From: Planctomycetota bacterium
GTDB lineage: Bacteria > Planctomycetota > MHYJ01 > JACQXL01 > JACRIJ01
Direction: 5' to 3'
Assembly: GCA_016220095.1 (NCBI GenBank)
Contig: JACRIJ010000005.1
Location: forward strand, 1-38,346
Length of the DNA stretch: 38,346 nt
The notes below the pieces were generated by a model. The model was not told the origin of the DNA. It worked only from the letters and a program-made list of their open reading frames with translations, and did no database searches. Of the stretch, positions 1 to 9,252 are shown piece by piece. The stretch's first letter is position 1. Every line of letters begins with the position of its first letter. Position numbers and translations under genes: made by a program.

Positions 1-108
1 CAAATACTTGACCGGACTGAGAGGCAAAATCCGGGCAAAATAAGCACGATTGGCCGGCGAAATTGCGAATTTGTTCTTTTCTAAACTATCGTTCTATAGT
101 GTGTAATA

Positions 109-136
109 AGTATAGCGTTATTTTATAAAAAGTCAA
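109..136 (-). promoter_or_regulatory. Sigma70-type promoter reading out of the left edge
   Basis: On the minus strand TTGACT (136-131) and TATACT (114-109) are separated by 16 bp in an AT-rich setting. Transcription would start near base 102 and run leftwards for at least 100 nt without an ATG. The target is not in the window: a gene with a long leader or a non-coding RNA. Confidence 0.55.
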
Positions 137-299
137 GTTTTTTTAATAATTCTGGCGAGGATTTGGTAAAGGAAGAATGAGAAATGATGGAAGGGCGTCG
201 CCTGAGTTCCGGGGCCCGGATCCCAGTGCTCGGCTCCGGGATCCCGGGTTCCGTCATATAGTAGTACGTTAAACGGGCTATGCGCCGGTATTGGTACAC

Positions 300-339
300 G
301 GCAACTCATAGGCCATGGGAAACGGCCCCTGAGTTTGCC
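300..339. repeat. Hairpin 3' of the GGDEF-ATPase gene
   Basis: Arms 300-314 (GGCAACTCATAGGCC) and 324-339 pair with few mismatches around a 9-nt loop. There is no T-run on either side, so it is not a standard intrinsic terminator. It lies about 65 bp beyond the stop codon of the minus-strand gene and may stabilise its mRNA end or be one of the dispersed palindromes of this genome. Confidence 0.5.
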
Positions 340-363
340 GAAGGATGTGGTTTTAGTTCGTTC

Positions 364-406
364 TCTCGTCCCTTATTTACGCAATTACTTAATAACTTAA
401 TTACTA
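364..406 (-). repeat. Octamer array starting at the stop codon
   Basis: Read on the minus strand, the TAG stop (406-404) is followed by four 8-bp units of the form TAATTAAG, TTATTAAG, TAATTGCG and TAAATAAG, then GGACGAG. Each unit carries TAA. A diverged copy with the same GGACG tail lies at 22336-22374, also on the minus strand, but not at a gene end. Confidence 0.6.
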
Positions 407-3400
407 CTTGGAAAGTCCTAATTTGGCCGCCGATCTTACGGCAGGGGATTTGTCGTTAATCGCCTGCTTTAGGATTTCCTCTGCATCTTTGGTCTTAATA
501 TTGCTCAGGGCCCAGGCGGCAGCGGCGCGTACTTCGTCCGGCAGACTGCCTATGCCGAGAAATCCCGATTTTATCAGGTGTTTTTTCAATACCGGTACTG
601 AAGACGGATTCCCTATCTTGCCTGCGGCTACAATACATTCTTTTTTCAGCGCGACATTGTCCGTTGTGTCAAGGAGGTTTGAAATGAATTCAATAAATTC
701 CACAGACCTGGTTTCTCCGAGCGTGGAAACTATCGTTGCCATGGATGCTTCATCCATTGCCTGCAGGGCGCTGTTGAGCACGGCATTAACAGTGTCCTTG
801 TCAAGCCGTTTTATCAGATTTGCGGCTTCCTTTTTTACTCCGGAATCCGCGTGATTGATAGCGTTCAATATTATCACAGGTTCGGGTTTTTCCACAAGCA
901 GATCAAGTATCTGAATCAAGTTTATCATCTTTTCCGGCGGCGCAAAGGGATTCATTTCTTTTTTCAACGTTTCGTTGACAGCCGGGTCTGCTTTTTTCAA
1001 TACAGCGGCAATTTTTTTTCTCTGCACGGTGTCCTGGGTCTGGACGAGCGGGTCAAACAGCCGCGGGGCCATTGTCGGCCCTAACAGGGGAAATATTTCC
1101 AGTACTGTTGCGAACCTTATGGGGTCTTTGGTCTTGAGTTCGTCAAACAGCAGGTTTACAGCCGCGCTTGACGCAAGTTTCGCAACGGCTTCATTTGCCT
1201 TCGGCAGTAATGCGGCGGCAAAATTCTTGTCCGATTCTCTTTGTTTTATCAAAGTCCAGAGCATTCTCCGGAACAGGTTGAAATTGGCTTTTTCCAATAC
1301 CGTTACCGCCGCGGCCGTCGTCAGTTCGGCGAGCTTTGCAAATACCTCGGGGTCGCTTTCCGTTTTAATGCACGCTATCAGGTATTCGGCGATGAAAGTA
1401 TTGATGGATTCAACGCACGATAAAGTTCCGTTTTTCTGCCAATTCAGCATAATCCCGAATGCCTTCAGACGTTCCGTTTTGTTGCGGTTTGACAGATTCG
1501 GCAGGAAATGCGCAATCAGATTTTCCGTCACGCCTGTCTGCGAATCCATCAGGAGAGCTTCCAGTACAGGCAGTATTTTCTGCGAAGTTTCTGCGTCCAA
1601 CAGCGTTTCCGGCGGCAGGGGCATCCATTTTTTTGCCAGTTCCTGTTCGTCTTCCATGGAAGGCGGCGCGGGTTCTTCTTCGGGAGGCGGCCCGGCTTCC
1701 GGAGAGGCCGGTTTTTCTTCTGTTGCCGTGTCTGCCTGCGCAAGCGTGTAAGATGCCTGTCCGATGCTGATATGTTCAAGCGCGTTATGCCGGATGGTTT
1801 CATTCCAGTAATCCGGGTTTTCGGCAAAATCAATTGAAAACGCGTTAAATACCGCGCTCAATAGGGCTGTTATTTCAGGGGATGAGATATTTTTTAGTAT
1901 GGTTAGACTGTTGATATTGGTTTTTTTCAGCAGTTCAAGGGTTTCATTTATAAGTGTGCCGAAGGTGCGCTGGCTCGCCGGTTTGCCGTTGATGATGAGC
2001 GTTTTTTCCACACTGCTTACGGTAAATCCCTGCAGTTTTTCAAAAAGCTTTTTCAGGTTCTGGTTGAGGAGTTCAATGGAATTTGTAATAAGCTGGCTTC
2101 CCGCCGGGTATATGCGCATATTTTCAACAGTGCCCGTAAAGTTCCTGAGGACTTCCACCATAATCCTGGTGGATTCGGCGTTCAATGCGGAAGAATAATC
2201 CCTGGTAAGCGTATGCGTGGCGGCACTGCTGTCTTCGGTTAGTATGAATGACTGTTGCACTATGTCAAGGTTCGTTATTTTATTTTTCTCAAGGAAGTTG
2301 TCCCAGTGCTGGGCGGGATAAAAACCTTTTGGCGGTATGGCGCTCAGGGCTTCAAGCGCCTTGGAAAGCTCTTCAGGCGAGGTTTTTTTTGTGAAAGTCG
2401 CCGATTGCATGGAATGCTCCTGGAAGAGTTTGATGAGTTCTATAACCGCGCCAGCGAATGCCTTATTGTCCTGCGGCATCTTGTTTATATTCAGCCGGTC
2501 TTTTACGAGGCTCAATGTAAAGGATTCGGTTGATTCAAATACTATTGACATGGAGGAAGACAAGTTTGATACGGCGGTTACTATGAGCTGGCTTCCCGAA
2601 GGGTACATGCGCATGTTCTTCGCTATCGTGCATAACAGGCGTATTGACTGTCCCGCGGCATTTATGGCTTTTGAATTCAGGGGATTTTCGGCTTCCTGGA
2701 GGCGCGCGTGCGTGCCGGTCTCCTTAAAATAATCATTTATTTCGTCCAACTGGAAGAGCTGTTCGGATTTTTGCCTGACTTCGGTTTCGTATAAAGCGGC
2801 TTTTGTGCTATCTCCGCCTTTGCGGAAATGGAATGCGAGTTTTGAAGCCATCTGCGGGAATTCTTTCGGATCGTTGGTTTCTTCCAGCACTTCTCCTATT
2901 TTCAGGTGTATTTGTTTTCGGAATTTCTCGTCTGTTTCCTGGTATGTGGCTTTTTGGAGCGTGTTGCTGGAAAAATTGAACGAGCCTTCGGAAGACCTGT
3001 CGGTGTCAAGGAGACGTTTGGCCACGGCCTTATCCACAATATCAATGGTTTCACCTTCATTCATGCCTGCGACGTTCTTAAGCAGGTCAAGGGTGAAATT
3101 AGGGCCTATAATGGCGGCCTTTGATATAAGCTGTTCAGTGTCTTTGTCAAGGGTTGACAGGTGGGTCTTTACAACCTCCGCTATGGATGAAGGCAGGTCT
3201 TTAGAGCCGATTTCTCCTGCTATCCATTTGCCTTCGGAATGCGTTATCTTTCCTGAAAGCACGAGATTTTTTATGGATTCCTCCACGAACAGCGGATTGC
3301 CGGACGTGGCTGTCAATATCATATCATAAAATGCGTCGCCGGTCTGGATGTTCGGCAGGAGGGTTTGAATGAATTCCTTTGTCGCGGCGAGAGCAAAACT

Positions 3401-4636
3401 TTCAAGGAAAATATCCGCGGTTCCTGGTAATCCCGGAATAACGGAGAGGAATTCTGCGAGAGGCCTGTTTGTTCCAATGGCCGGGCCGTCCGTAAACGCG
3501 CAACAGGCCGTAGTCCTGCCATCGGTATTGCGGGCAACGGCAATTAGTATTTCCATCGTTCCATGGTCGGCGTATTCAACGTCATCAAGCAGTATAAGGA
3601 GCGGCTTTTTTTCGGAAATGAAATTAACCAGTTTTAGTATGCCTTGAAACAGGTATCTACGTTTTTCCGAGTTGGAATTCAGGGCGGCAGATGCGCGGTC
3701 AATGTCAAGTTCGCTGAGCAAAGGGAATAACTCGGACATTTCGGCTATGCTTTCCTGCGGAAGCTTCTGCGCTATTTCAGGCAGTATGCCGCGGTTCAAA
3801 GACAGGTATCCGTTCAGCAGGGATGAAAGCGCGTAGTAGGGCATCAACCGGTTTGCTTCAGAACATCGCTCAAGGAGGCATAGGATGCCTTTAGGTTCAT
3901 TCAGCCGGATGATTTCTCCGAGGAAGCGCGTCTTGCCGGTGCCTGCCGCGCCGTGTATGGTTACGATCTGGTTCTCGCCTGTAAAAGACTGTATGATTTT
4001 TGAATTTACCGTTTGGATTTGTTCGTCGCGCGCGAGCATCTTCCTGCTGGGAAATACGGACATGATGCGCGCCTCCGCTGCAGGAAGTGGCTGGTTGATT
4101 GCTTCTATTGATGTGAATTTATTTTTGCCCGTGTTTTTGGAATGGTACAGGGCGTCGTCTGCTTTTTTGAGCAATTCATTGGTGTCTGCCGAATTTTCAG
4201 GGAAGAACGCTATGCCTATGCTGATGGAAACGGGGGTTTCATTTTGACGGCCGTCGGGGATGTTTTTGATGCCGGAAATGCCGAGGCGAATGTTTTCGGC
4301 TGTCTTAAAGACGTCATCCTTTTCGGGGTGCATAAGAATGGCTACAAATTCGTCGCCCGCGTACCTGACGGGTATGTCGTTCGGCATTATCGCATTCTTT
4401 ATTGAATCTGCGATTTTTTTCAGTAGTTTGTCGCCTTCAAGGTGCCCGAAATTGTCATTGACAACCTTGAAATGGTCTATGTCCATCATGAGAATGGCAA
4501 ATCTGACCTGCCCGGAGTTTTCAGGCGGTAATTGGGCTTCCTTCAGGAATTTACTGAGAAACCTTCTGTTGTAAAGCCCGGTCAGGTCGTCAACATAGAC
4601 GAGTTGGATTAAATCCGTGTTGGTTTCAGGAGACAT
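404..4636 (-). CDS. GGDEF - AAA-type ATPase - duplicated domain - HEAT-repeat signalling protein
   Basis: A 1410-residue cytoplasmic protein with no signal peptide or membrane segment. Residues about 10-175 form a GGDEF domain with AGDEF at 93-97. AGDEF variants can be active, so c-di-GMP synthesis is plausible but unproven, and there is no RxxD inhibitory site at the usual spacing. Residues about 195-520 are a STAND/AAA_16-like ATPase with Walker A GAAGTGKT (229-236) and acidic Walker B ending in DD (351-352). Two copies of an uncharacterised ~150-residue domain follow (about 655-800 and 820-985), each with NMR(M/I)YP(S/A)GSQLI. A proline/glutamate-rich linker (about 990-1025) leads to C-terminal HEAT repeats. 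The ATG at 4636 has no strong ribosome-binding site. It is transcribed divergently from the manC group. It is probably a large signal-integrating switch; input and output partners are unknown. Confidence 0.85.
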   Translation of the reverse strand: MSPETNTDLIQLVYVDDLTGLYNRRFLSKFLKEAQLPPENSGQVRFAILMMDIDHFKVVNDNFGHLEGDKLLKKIADSIKNAIMPNDIPVRYAGDEFVAILMHPEKDDVFKTAENIRLGISGIKNIPDGRQNETPVSISIGIAFFPENSADTNELLKKADDALYHSKNTGKNKFTSIEAINQPLPAAEARIMSVFPSRKMLARDEQIQTVNSKIIQSFTGENQIVTIHGAAGTGKTRFLGEIIRLNEPKGILCLLERCSEANRLMPYYALSSLLNGYLSLNRGILPEIAQKLPQESIAEMSELFPLLSELDIDRASAALNSNSEKRRYLFQGILKLVNFISEKKPLLILLDDVEYADHGTMEILIAVARNTDGRTTACCAFTDGPAIGTNRPLAEFLSVIPGLPGTADIFLESFALAATKEFIQTLLPNIQTGDAFYDMILTATSGNPLFVEESIKNLVLSGKITHSEGKWIAGEIGSKDLPSSIAEVVKTHLSTLDKDTEQLISKAAIIGPNFTLDLLKNVAGMNEGETIDIVDKAVAKRLLDTDRSSEGSFNFSSNTLQKATYQETDEKFRKQIHLKIGEVLEETNDPKEFPQMASKLAFHFRKGGDSTKAALYETEVRQKSEQLFQLDEINDYFKETGTHARLQEAENPLNSKAINAAGQSIRLLCTIAKNMRMYPSGSQLIVTAVSNLSSSMSIVFESTESFTLSLVKDRLNINKMPQDNKAFAGAVIELIKLFQEHSMQSATFTKKTSPEELSKALEALSAIPPKGFYPAQHWDNFLEKNKITNLDIVQQSFILTEDSSAATHTLTRDYSSALNAESTRIMVEVLRNFTGTVENMRIYPAGSQLITNSIELLNQNLKKLFEKLQGFTVSSVEKTLIINGKPASQRTFGTLINETLELLKKTNINSLTILKNISSPEITALLSAVFNAFSIDFAENPDYWNETIRHNALEHISIGQASYTLAQADTATEEKPASPEAGPPPEEEPAPPSMEDEQELAKKWMPLPPETLLDAETSQKILPVLEALLMDSQTGVTENLIAHFLPNLSNRNKTERLKAFGIMLNWQKNGTLSCVESINTFIAEYLIACIKTESDPEVFAKLAELTTAAAVTVLEKANFNLFRRMLWTLIKQRESDKNFAAALLPKANEAVAKLASSAAVNLLFDELKTKDPIRFATVLEIFPLLGPTMAPRLFDPLVQTQDTVQRKKIAAVLKKADPAVNETLKKEMNPFAPPEKMINLIQILDLLVEKPEPVIILNAINHADSGVKKEAANLIKRLDKDTVNAVLNSALQAMDEASMATIVSTLGETRSVEFIEFISNLLDTTDNVALKKECIVAAGKIGNPSSVPVLKKHLIKSGFLGIGSLPDEVRAAAAWALSNIKTKDAEEILKQAINDKSPAVRSAAKLGLSK

Positions 4637-4907
4637 AGAACTTTTGTCGTAAAACGGAAACCATAAGATTTCATATCAGTGCAGGCAGATTGACACAAGA
4701 TACGGTTGCAGACAGGTAAAAAATAATTTACATTGAGCTCGGCGAAGTGCGGTTTCAGCGATATTTGGCGTTTTTACCCAATCTTCGCGACCTCGTGTCT
4801 TCGTGGTAAGTAATCGCAGTCGTTAGAGCCAAAGGAACTGATAATACAATTATACTATATTAGCCGTTGAAAATCAAATTTTAATGAAATTATTTATTAG
4901 AAAAACA

Positions 4908-4937
4908 TTGACAGAGGGCGGGGTAAAGTGGTATTAT
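4908..4937 (+). promoter_or_regulatory. Promoter of the manC group
   Basis: TTGACA (4908-4913) and TATTAT (4932-4937) are 18 bp apart. A start near 4944 gives a leader of about 57 nt, made almost wholly of AGATT-type units, before the ATG at 5001. Confidence 0.55.
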
Positions 4938-4939
4938 AA

Positions 4940-4990
4940 CGATTAAAGATTAAAAGATTATAAAGATTGCGGATTAAAGATTGCAGATTA
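4940..4990 (+). repeat. AGATT-type tandem units in a 5' leader
   Basis: The word AAGATT or GGATT recurs about every 8-11 bp. The same word class occurs at 11474-11560, 17040-17065, 23076-23116, 23300-23355 and 36595-36632. Here it lies in a 5' leader, whereas at 11474 and 23076 it abuts a stop codon. Confidence 0.5.
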
Positions 4991-5000
4991 GAGGTTTTAT

Positions 5001-5306
5001 ATGGCTAACGAAAATAAATATGCCGATCCTTTTGAGGCGTTCAGGCAGAAGAAAGACGCTGAAGCCCCGAAAAAGAAAAGCGAAATTGAATTTAAGGTGG
5101 AAGAAGACGGGCGCCCGAAGGGGTTTGTAACCCATAGGAATAATTTCGGTGTGGGAATTCCTAAGATTAGTGCCAACGATATTAAGCCCGCGAAACTTAC
5201 CAGGGATAAATTTGAGGCCGTGGAACAGGTTCATGACGTCCCAAAGCCTAAAGGATTTACGAACGATAAGGTGTCTGGCGGCATAAAGAAACCGGAGGTA
5301 AAATAA
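5001..5306 (+). CDS. Small hydrophilic protein of unknown function
   Basis: 101 residues, rich in Lys, Glu and Asp, with no signal peptide, membrane segment or cysteine. I do not recognise a family. The sequence looks like a mostly disordered, soluble protein with repeated PKGF words (about residues 38-41 and 83-86). The start is preceded by AGAGG about 6 bp upstream. Its TAA overlaps the ATG of the guanylyltransferase gene by one base (TAATG), so the two are almost certainly translated together. That coupling, and coding-like composition, support it as a real gene. It may be an accessory to the sugar-nucleotide enzyme, which is inference only. Confidence 0.7.
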   Translation: MANENKYADPFEAFRQKKDAEAPKKKSEIEFKVEEDGRPKGFVTHRNNFGVGIPKISANDIKPAKLTRDKFEAVEQVHDVPKPKGFTNDKVSGGIKKPEVK

Positions 5307-6382
5307 TGTTATATGCAGTTTTGATGGCCGGAGGCAAAGGCAGGCGTTTCTGGCCCAAAAGCCGTGAAAATACGCCTAAACAGTTCATTACGTTGTTTGA
5401 AAAGAAGTCGCTTCTTAAGTTTACCTGCGAAAGGCTTTCAGGCATGGTGCCTAATGACAGGATTTTTGTCATTACCAACGCCATGCATACAAAGTTGTCA
5501 AAGGATATCCTTGAAGAAGTGCCGGAGGAAAATATAATAGGCGAACCCGAGGGCAGGGATACGGCCGCGTGCGTTGCGTATTCGGCCGCGGTTATCTATA
5601 AGAAAGACCCTGATGCCGTGATAGTGGCAATGCCTGCCGACCATTTTATAAGGCCGAAACAGAAATTCCACGAAACAATAAAAATGGCCGATGATGTTGC
5701 TATGAATTCCGATTCGCTGGTCGTATTCGGCATAAAACCCAGATACCCGTCCACCGGTTATGGGTATATCCAGAGGGGCGAAAAACTGATGACTCTACGG
5801 AGTACGCCTATATACAAAGCAAGGCGCTTCGTGGAAAAACCCGATGATAAAACAGCTAAAGGATATATAGCGTCCGGGGAATATTACTGGAACAGCGGCA
5901 TATTCCTCTGGAAAGCAAAAACCATACTTGATGCGTTTGAGAAGCATCTTCCGGATTCCTATCATTGCATAGAAGAACTTTTGGAATTCATGGGCACTAA
6001 AAAGGAATCCCAGGCGGTCAGAAAATTCTATACCGAATTCCCCAAGACTTCGATAGACTACGCTATTATGGAAAAAGCGGATAATGTCGCTATGATTGAG
6101 GCGAATTATATATGGGATGATATAGGCACATGGAAGGCCCTTGATGAAATGGTAACGAAGAACCGCGAGAATAACGTCGTAATAGGCAAACATTGCGGCA
6201 TTGATTCGGATAACATTATTATATTCGGCGACGAAGACCATTTGATAGGAACCGTGGGAATTTCCAATCTTGTCATAGTCCATACGCAGGATGCCACGTT
6301 AATATGCAACAGGGACAGGGTTGAAGACGTGAAAATGCTCGTGGATAAACTGGATAAGAACGGATTGAAAAAGTATATTTAG
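5306..6382 (+). CDS. manC: Mannose-1-phosphate guanylyltransferase
   Basis: Makes GDP-mannose from mannose-1-phosphate and GTP in the cytoplasm, feeding polysaccharide and glycoconjugate synthesis. The 358-residue length matches the short form with a nucleotidyltransferase domain and a short C-terminal beta part but no fused phosphomannose isomerase. The N-terminal signature GGKGRRFWPKSR (about residues 9-20) followed by PKQF, the substrate-binding AMPADHF near residue 112, and the FVEKP motif near 173 are all present. It starts on the TAATG overlap with the small upstream gene and is followed 32 bp later by ruvX. No other GDP-mannose pathway gene lies nearby, so the acceptor polymer cannot be named. 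Confidence 0.92.
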   Translation: MLYAVLMAGGKGRRFWPKSRENTPKQFITLFEKKSLLKFTCERLSGMVPNDRIFVITNAMHTKLSKDILEEVPEENIIGEPEGRDTAACVAYSAAVIYKKDPDAVIVAMPADHFIRPKQKFHETIKMADDVAMNSDSLVVFGIKPRYPSTGYGYIQRGEKLMTLRSTPIYKARRFVEKPDDKTAKGYIASGEYYWNSGIFLWKAKTILDAFEKHLPDSYHCIEELLEFMGTKKESQAVRKFYTEFPKTSIDYAIMEKADNVAMIEANYIWDDIGTWKALDEMVTKNRENNVVIGKHCGIDSDNIIIFGDEDHLIGTVGISNLVIVHTQDATLICNRDRVEDVKMLVDKLDKNGLKKYI

Positions 6383-6414
6383 AAACAGCATATAGAAGAC
6401 AGGAAACAGAAAAA

Positions 6415-6855
6415 ATGCCTACACCAAGGATACTCGGAATAGATTACGGACAAAAACGCATAGGATTGGCTATAAGCGATCCTTTGGGGATAACGGCGCA
6501 TCCGCTTTGCGTTGTTGAATACACCACGCATACAGGTTTACTTAGGGAATTGTCAAAGGTGGTTGAGGAAAAATCAGTGTCGGAGGTCGTTGTGGGCATG
6601 CCTAAACGGCTTGATAATACCATGGGCAGAAAGGCCGATGAGGTGATGGCATTCATTGAAACCCTCCGCGCCGAGCTTGGCGGCAGGGTGGAGGTGAGCA
6701 CAGTGGATGAACGGTTTACGACCGTTCAGGCGGCTAAAATGCTTGCAGATGTAAAAATAGGCCGCAAACAGAAACGGAGCCACATCAATGCCGTATCCGC
6801 GCAGATTCTTTTGCAGGCATGGATGGATATCCGAAAGACAAAAAGCCTGCGGTAG
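6415..6855 (+). CDS. ruvX: RuvX/YqgF putative pre-16S rRNA nuclease / Holliday junction resolvase-like protein
   Basis: 146 residues, the normal family length. The RNase H-like fold is shown by the N-terminal GIDYGQKRIGLA (8-19) with its catalytic Asp, the VVGMP strand, the DERFTT motif and the C-terminal HINAVSAQIL segment. In Escherichia coli the homologue YqgF takes part in 16S rRNA 5'-end maturation; a resolvase role has also been proposed. An AGGAA word lies about 10 bp before the ATG. It ends 23 bp before the end of the convergent protease gene, leaving no room for separate terminators. Confidence 0.92.
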   Translation: MPTPRILGIDYGQKRIGLAISDPLGITAHPLCVVEYTTHTGLLRELSKVVEEKSVSEVVVGMPKRLDNTMGRKADEVMAFIETLRAELGGRVEVSTVDERFTTVQAAKMLADVKIGRKQKRSHINAVSAQILLQAWMDIRKTKSLR

Positions 6856-6878
6856 GGCATCCCGTCCTTTTTCATTCT

Positions 6879-8054
6879 TTATTTGGTCGGCCTTGTGCCT
6901 ATGATGGTATTCAATTCCAGTATCTTTCCGTCTCTTATTACCTTCATGGATGCCTGCGCATCGGGCAGTGTCATTGCCACATAGTCCTGCAGTTCATAAC
7001 TGGAATTCACCTTTTTGCCGTTATATTCAATGAGGATGTCGCCTTCGGCGAGTTTCGCGTTTTCCGCGGGCGCTTTTTTAAGAACCTGCGCGACAAAGAC
7101 GCCTCTGATTTCCTTCATTTTCAGGAAATCCAGGAGGTCCTGGGTGTTTTTAAAATTCATCTGGTATTGCTTGTTGATGTAGTCAACAAGGTTTCGGTTG
7201 AAATTCAACGTTTGTACGCCAAGATAACCCCTGAGGACTTTGCCTTTCTCTTTGAGGCCGTCAAGCACGAATTTCGCGCGGTTTATCGGTATGGCAAAAC
7301 CAATGCCCTGATTGCTTCCGGTGCGCGACATAATGGCGGTGTTTATTCCGATGACTTTGCCTTTCAGGTTGACCAGAGGGCCGCCGCTGTTCCCGGGATT
7401 TATGGCGGCATCAGTCTGGATGTACCCTTCATAGGCGGCTAATCCGACGCCGCCACGGCCTGTCGCGCTTATGATGCCGGCAGTTATGGTGTTGTTCAGG
7501 GTAAACGGATTGCCCGCGGCAATAACCCATTCGCCTACCTGGAGGTTATCGGAGTCGCCGATTTCCGCGGGTATCAAATCATGCGCGTCAATTTTCACGA
7601 CCGCAAGGTCGGTTTCCGGATCGGTTCCTATGAGTTTTCCGGAGAAGTCTCTCTTGTCATATAACGTTACGTTAAGTTCTTTGCTTCCCTGTATGACGTG
7701 ATTATTGGTGAGTATGTATCCGTCAGGGGATAGTATTACGCCTGTGCCTGCCTGGGTATTTTCAACCTCTTCCTCTTCCAGGCCGTGGAACGGGTTGAGT
7801 ATGATGGTGCGTCCCGCCGATACGGTGGCGTTGATGCTGACTACTGACGGCGCAATTACCTTGGATGTCAGCATGAAAGACGATAAGTTGGCCGGATTCT
7901 CATTTAGTATCGCCTTCATGGCGTCCATGTCGGCATATTCGGCAGTGCTATTCTGCGCGGTTGAGTTGTTAAGAGTTAAGTATCTTGACAGTAGCGCTCC
8001 GGCAATAAATCCGAATAAAAGCGTTCCGAGCAGTATCCATTTTCCTGTACGCAT
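6879..8054 (-). CDS. HtrA/DegS-like membrane-anchored serine protease with C-terminal PDZ domain
   Basis: 391 residues. One N-terminal membrane segment (about 6-24) acts as an anchor, placing the rest in the periplasm. The trypsin-like domain has the full triad: His119 (TNNHV), Asp149 (ETDLAV) and Ser223 (GNSGGPL). One PDZ domain follows at about 285-390. A single PDZ and an uncleaved anchor fit DegS better than DegP. It is last in a minus-strand run with the HEAT-PDZ protein, anti-sigma factor and ECF sigma factor, which makes regulated cleavage of the anti-sigma factor an attractive inference. After the stop, a short TGAAAAA-GGACGGGA word resembles the tail seen at other gene ends in this window. 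Confidence 0.9.
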   Translation of the reverse strand: MRTGKWILLGTLLFGFIAGALLSRYLTLNNSTAQNSTAEYADMDAMKAILNENPANLSSFMLTSKVIAPSVVSINATVSAGRTIILNPFHGLEEEEVENTQAGTGVILSPDGYILTNNHVIQGSKELNVTLYDKRDFSGKLIGTDPETDLAVVKIDAHDLIPAEIGDSDNLQVGEWVIAAGNPFTLNNTITAGIISATGRGGVGLAAYEGYIQTDAAINPGNSGGPLVNLKGKVIGINTAIMSRTGSNQGIGFAIPINRAKFVLDGLKEKGKVLRGYLGVQTLNFNRNLVDYINKQYQMNFKNTQDLLDFLKMKEIRGVFVAQVLKKAPAENAKLAEGDILIEYNGKKVNSSYELQDYVAMTLPDAQASMKVIRDGKILELNTIIGTRPTK

Positions 8055-8091
8055 ATTTAATCTCCTTAGTATTTCACGAAAATCTTAAATT

Positions 8092-9240
8092 CTAATATTC
8101 CATTAATAATTCCATCTTAACCGTGATGATTTGGGATTTTTTATCGCGTATTATGTTTAATGTGACTGAATCAGAACCGAGGTTTTCGCATAGGAGTCGG
8201 CGGAATCCCAAATAAGAATTCACTTCCTGCCCGTTTACTGACATTACAACGTCATTTTCCAGCAGTCCTATTTTTTTCGCAGTGCCGTTTTTGCGCATGT
8301 TGGTTGCTGTTATGCCGTTGACCGCGGGTAATCCGAATTTTGTGCGGGTTTCCTCGTCAACTGACGCGAAGTCAGCTCCGAAATCATTGCAGAGTCTGAC
8401 GCCTGTCTGTATTGCTGGAGCGGGCGCGCGGCGAGGCGTTTCCTGCGGCTGTTCCTGCGGTTGCCGGCGCTTGTTTTTCAGCATTTCTTCCAGCTTTTCT
8501 TTAAGCGATTTTTGCCGGTTGAACATGTCGTCAAAGTCCTTGAAATTGTCGTCAAAGTGTTTCAGGAAATCTTCAAGATCGTCCATGTTGCCGAAATCGC
8601 GGTTGAAATTAAATTTCTTGTGGAAATCCTTGAGTACGTCGTCAAGGTTCTCGTCAAAGTCCTGCTTGAATTGGAATGAAAAGTCATTGTCTGAAAAACT
8701 GTCTTTATTGATGCCGTATTTTTCGGCTATCTCGGGGTATTTTTTCATGAATTCTTCCACGTTGTCGGCGGTATATGTCTTGATTGCCGGTTTTCCGTTT
8801 TCGTCTTTTTCGGTCAGGGACAGCGTTATCTTGCCCGTGGAATCCTTTGTTATGGAATAGCCGTTGCTTTGTATGTTTATATTCGGAGATATGCGTATAT
8901 GTCCCTGCGGGCGCAGGGGTTGTCCAGCGGTTTGTTCTTCAGAGAGCTTGCTGTCGGCCGGTTTGATGGCTTCAAGTATCTTGGTTGCCCGCCAGGAGAC
9001 TTCGGGGTCGTCTGATTTGACGGCCTTTTCCAGTTCGGCCTTTGCGGGCTCCCCGATTTCCATGAGCCGCTTTGTGGTCTGGTCGCGGATTTCCGGGTCA
9101 TTGTCGCCAAGCTGTATTACCAGCTTCTGGATATCTTCCCGGGAGGCTGTTTTGGAGTCCTGCCCGTAAGCTGTTATGCCGGATGCCTGCGATATAAGGA
9201 TTGCCGCTAAAATTGAAGCAAATGCAAATGCGTATTTCAT
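8092..9240 (-). CDS. Exported HEAT-repeat and PDZ protein of a sigma-factor cassette
   Basis: 382 residues from the second of two ATGs. AGGAGG sits 8 bp before the ATG at 9240 but only about 1 bp before the ATG at 9246, so 9240 is preferred. A signal peptide (about 1-26) exports it. Residues about 37-95 form HEAT-like helical pairs (WRATKIL near 85-91). Residues about 190-255 are strongly charged with recurring Phe-Asp words and likely helical or coiled. A PDZ domain occupies about 283-382. I know no named family for this combination. Lying between the anti-sigma factor (12 bp away) and the HtrA-like protease (37 bp), it could sense or deliver misfolded envelope proteins, in the position that RseB holds in Proteobacteria. 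That is inference from order only. Confidence 0.8.
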   Translation of the reverse strand: MKYAFAFASILAAILISQASGITAYGQDSKTASREDIQKLVIQLGDNDPEIRDQTTKRLMEIGEPAKAELEKAVKSDDPEVSWRATKILEAIKPADSKLSEEQTAGQPLRPQGHIRISPNINIQSNGYSITKDSTGKITLSLTEKDENGKPAIKTYTADNVEEFMKKYPEIAEKYGINKDSFSDNDFSFQFKQDFDENLDDVLKDFHKKFNFNRDFGNMDDLEDFLKHFDDNFKDFDDMFNRQKSLKEKLEEMLKNKRRQPQEQPQETPRRAPAPAIQTGVRLCNDFGADFASVDEETRTKFGLPAVNGITATNMRKNGTAKKIGLLENDVVMSVNGQEVNSYLGFRRLLCENLGSDSVTLNIIRDKKSQIITVKMELLMEY

Positions 9241-9252
9241 AAACATTTCCTC

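Larger units (their letters stand above)
1..403. other. Gene-free left edge
   Basis: No coding region is supported here. The stretch holds a minus-strand promoter near 109-136, a GC-rich block with GGATCC/GGGATCC words around 215-260, a hairpin at 300-339, and an octamer array (364-406) that begins at the stop codon of the neighbouring minus-strand gene. Bases 1-100 contain no minus-strand ATG, so whatever the promoter drives starts beyond the window or is non-coding. Confidence 0.6.
4637..5000. other. Divergent intergenic region, 364 bp
   Basis: No gene is seen. 4651-4705 is a diverged copy of the dispersed module found at 25718-25770 and, inverted, at 36380-36425 (shared words GGAAACCA, AAGATT and ACACAAGATAC). 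4780-4805 shares the words CTTCGCGACCTCG with 17153-17170. A promoter at 4908-4937 and an AGATT-rich leader at 4940-4990 precede the gene at 5001. Confidence 0.55.
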
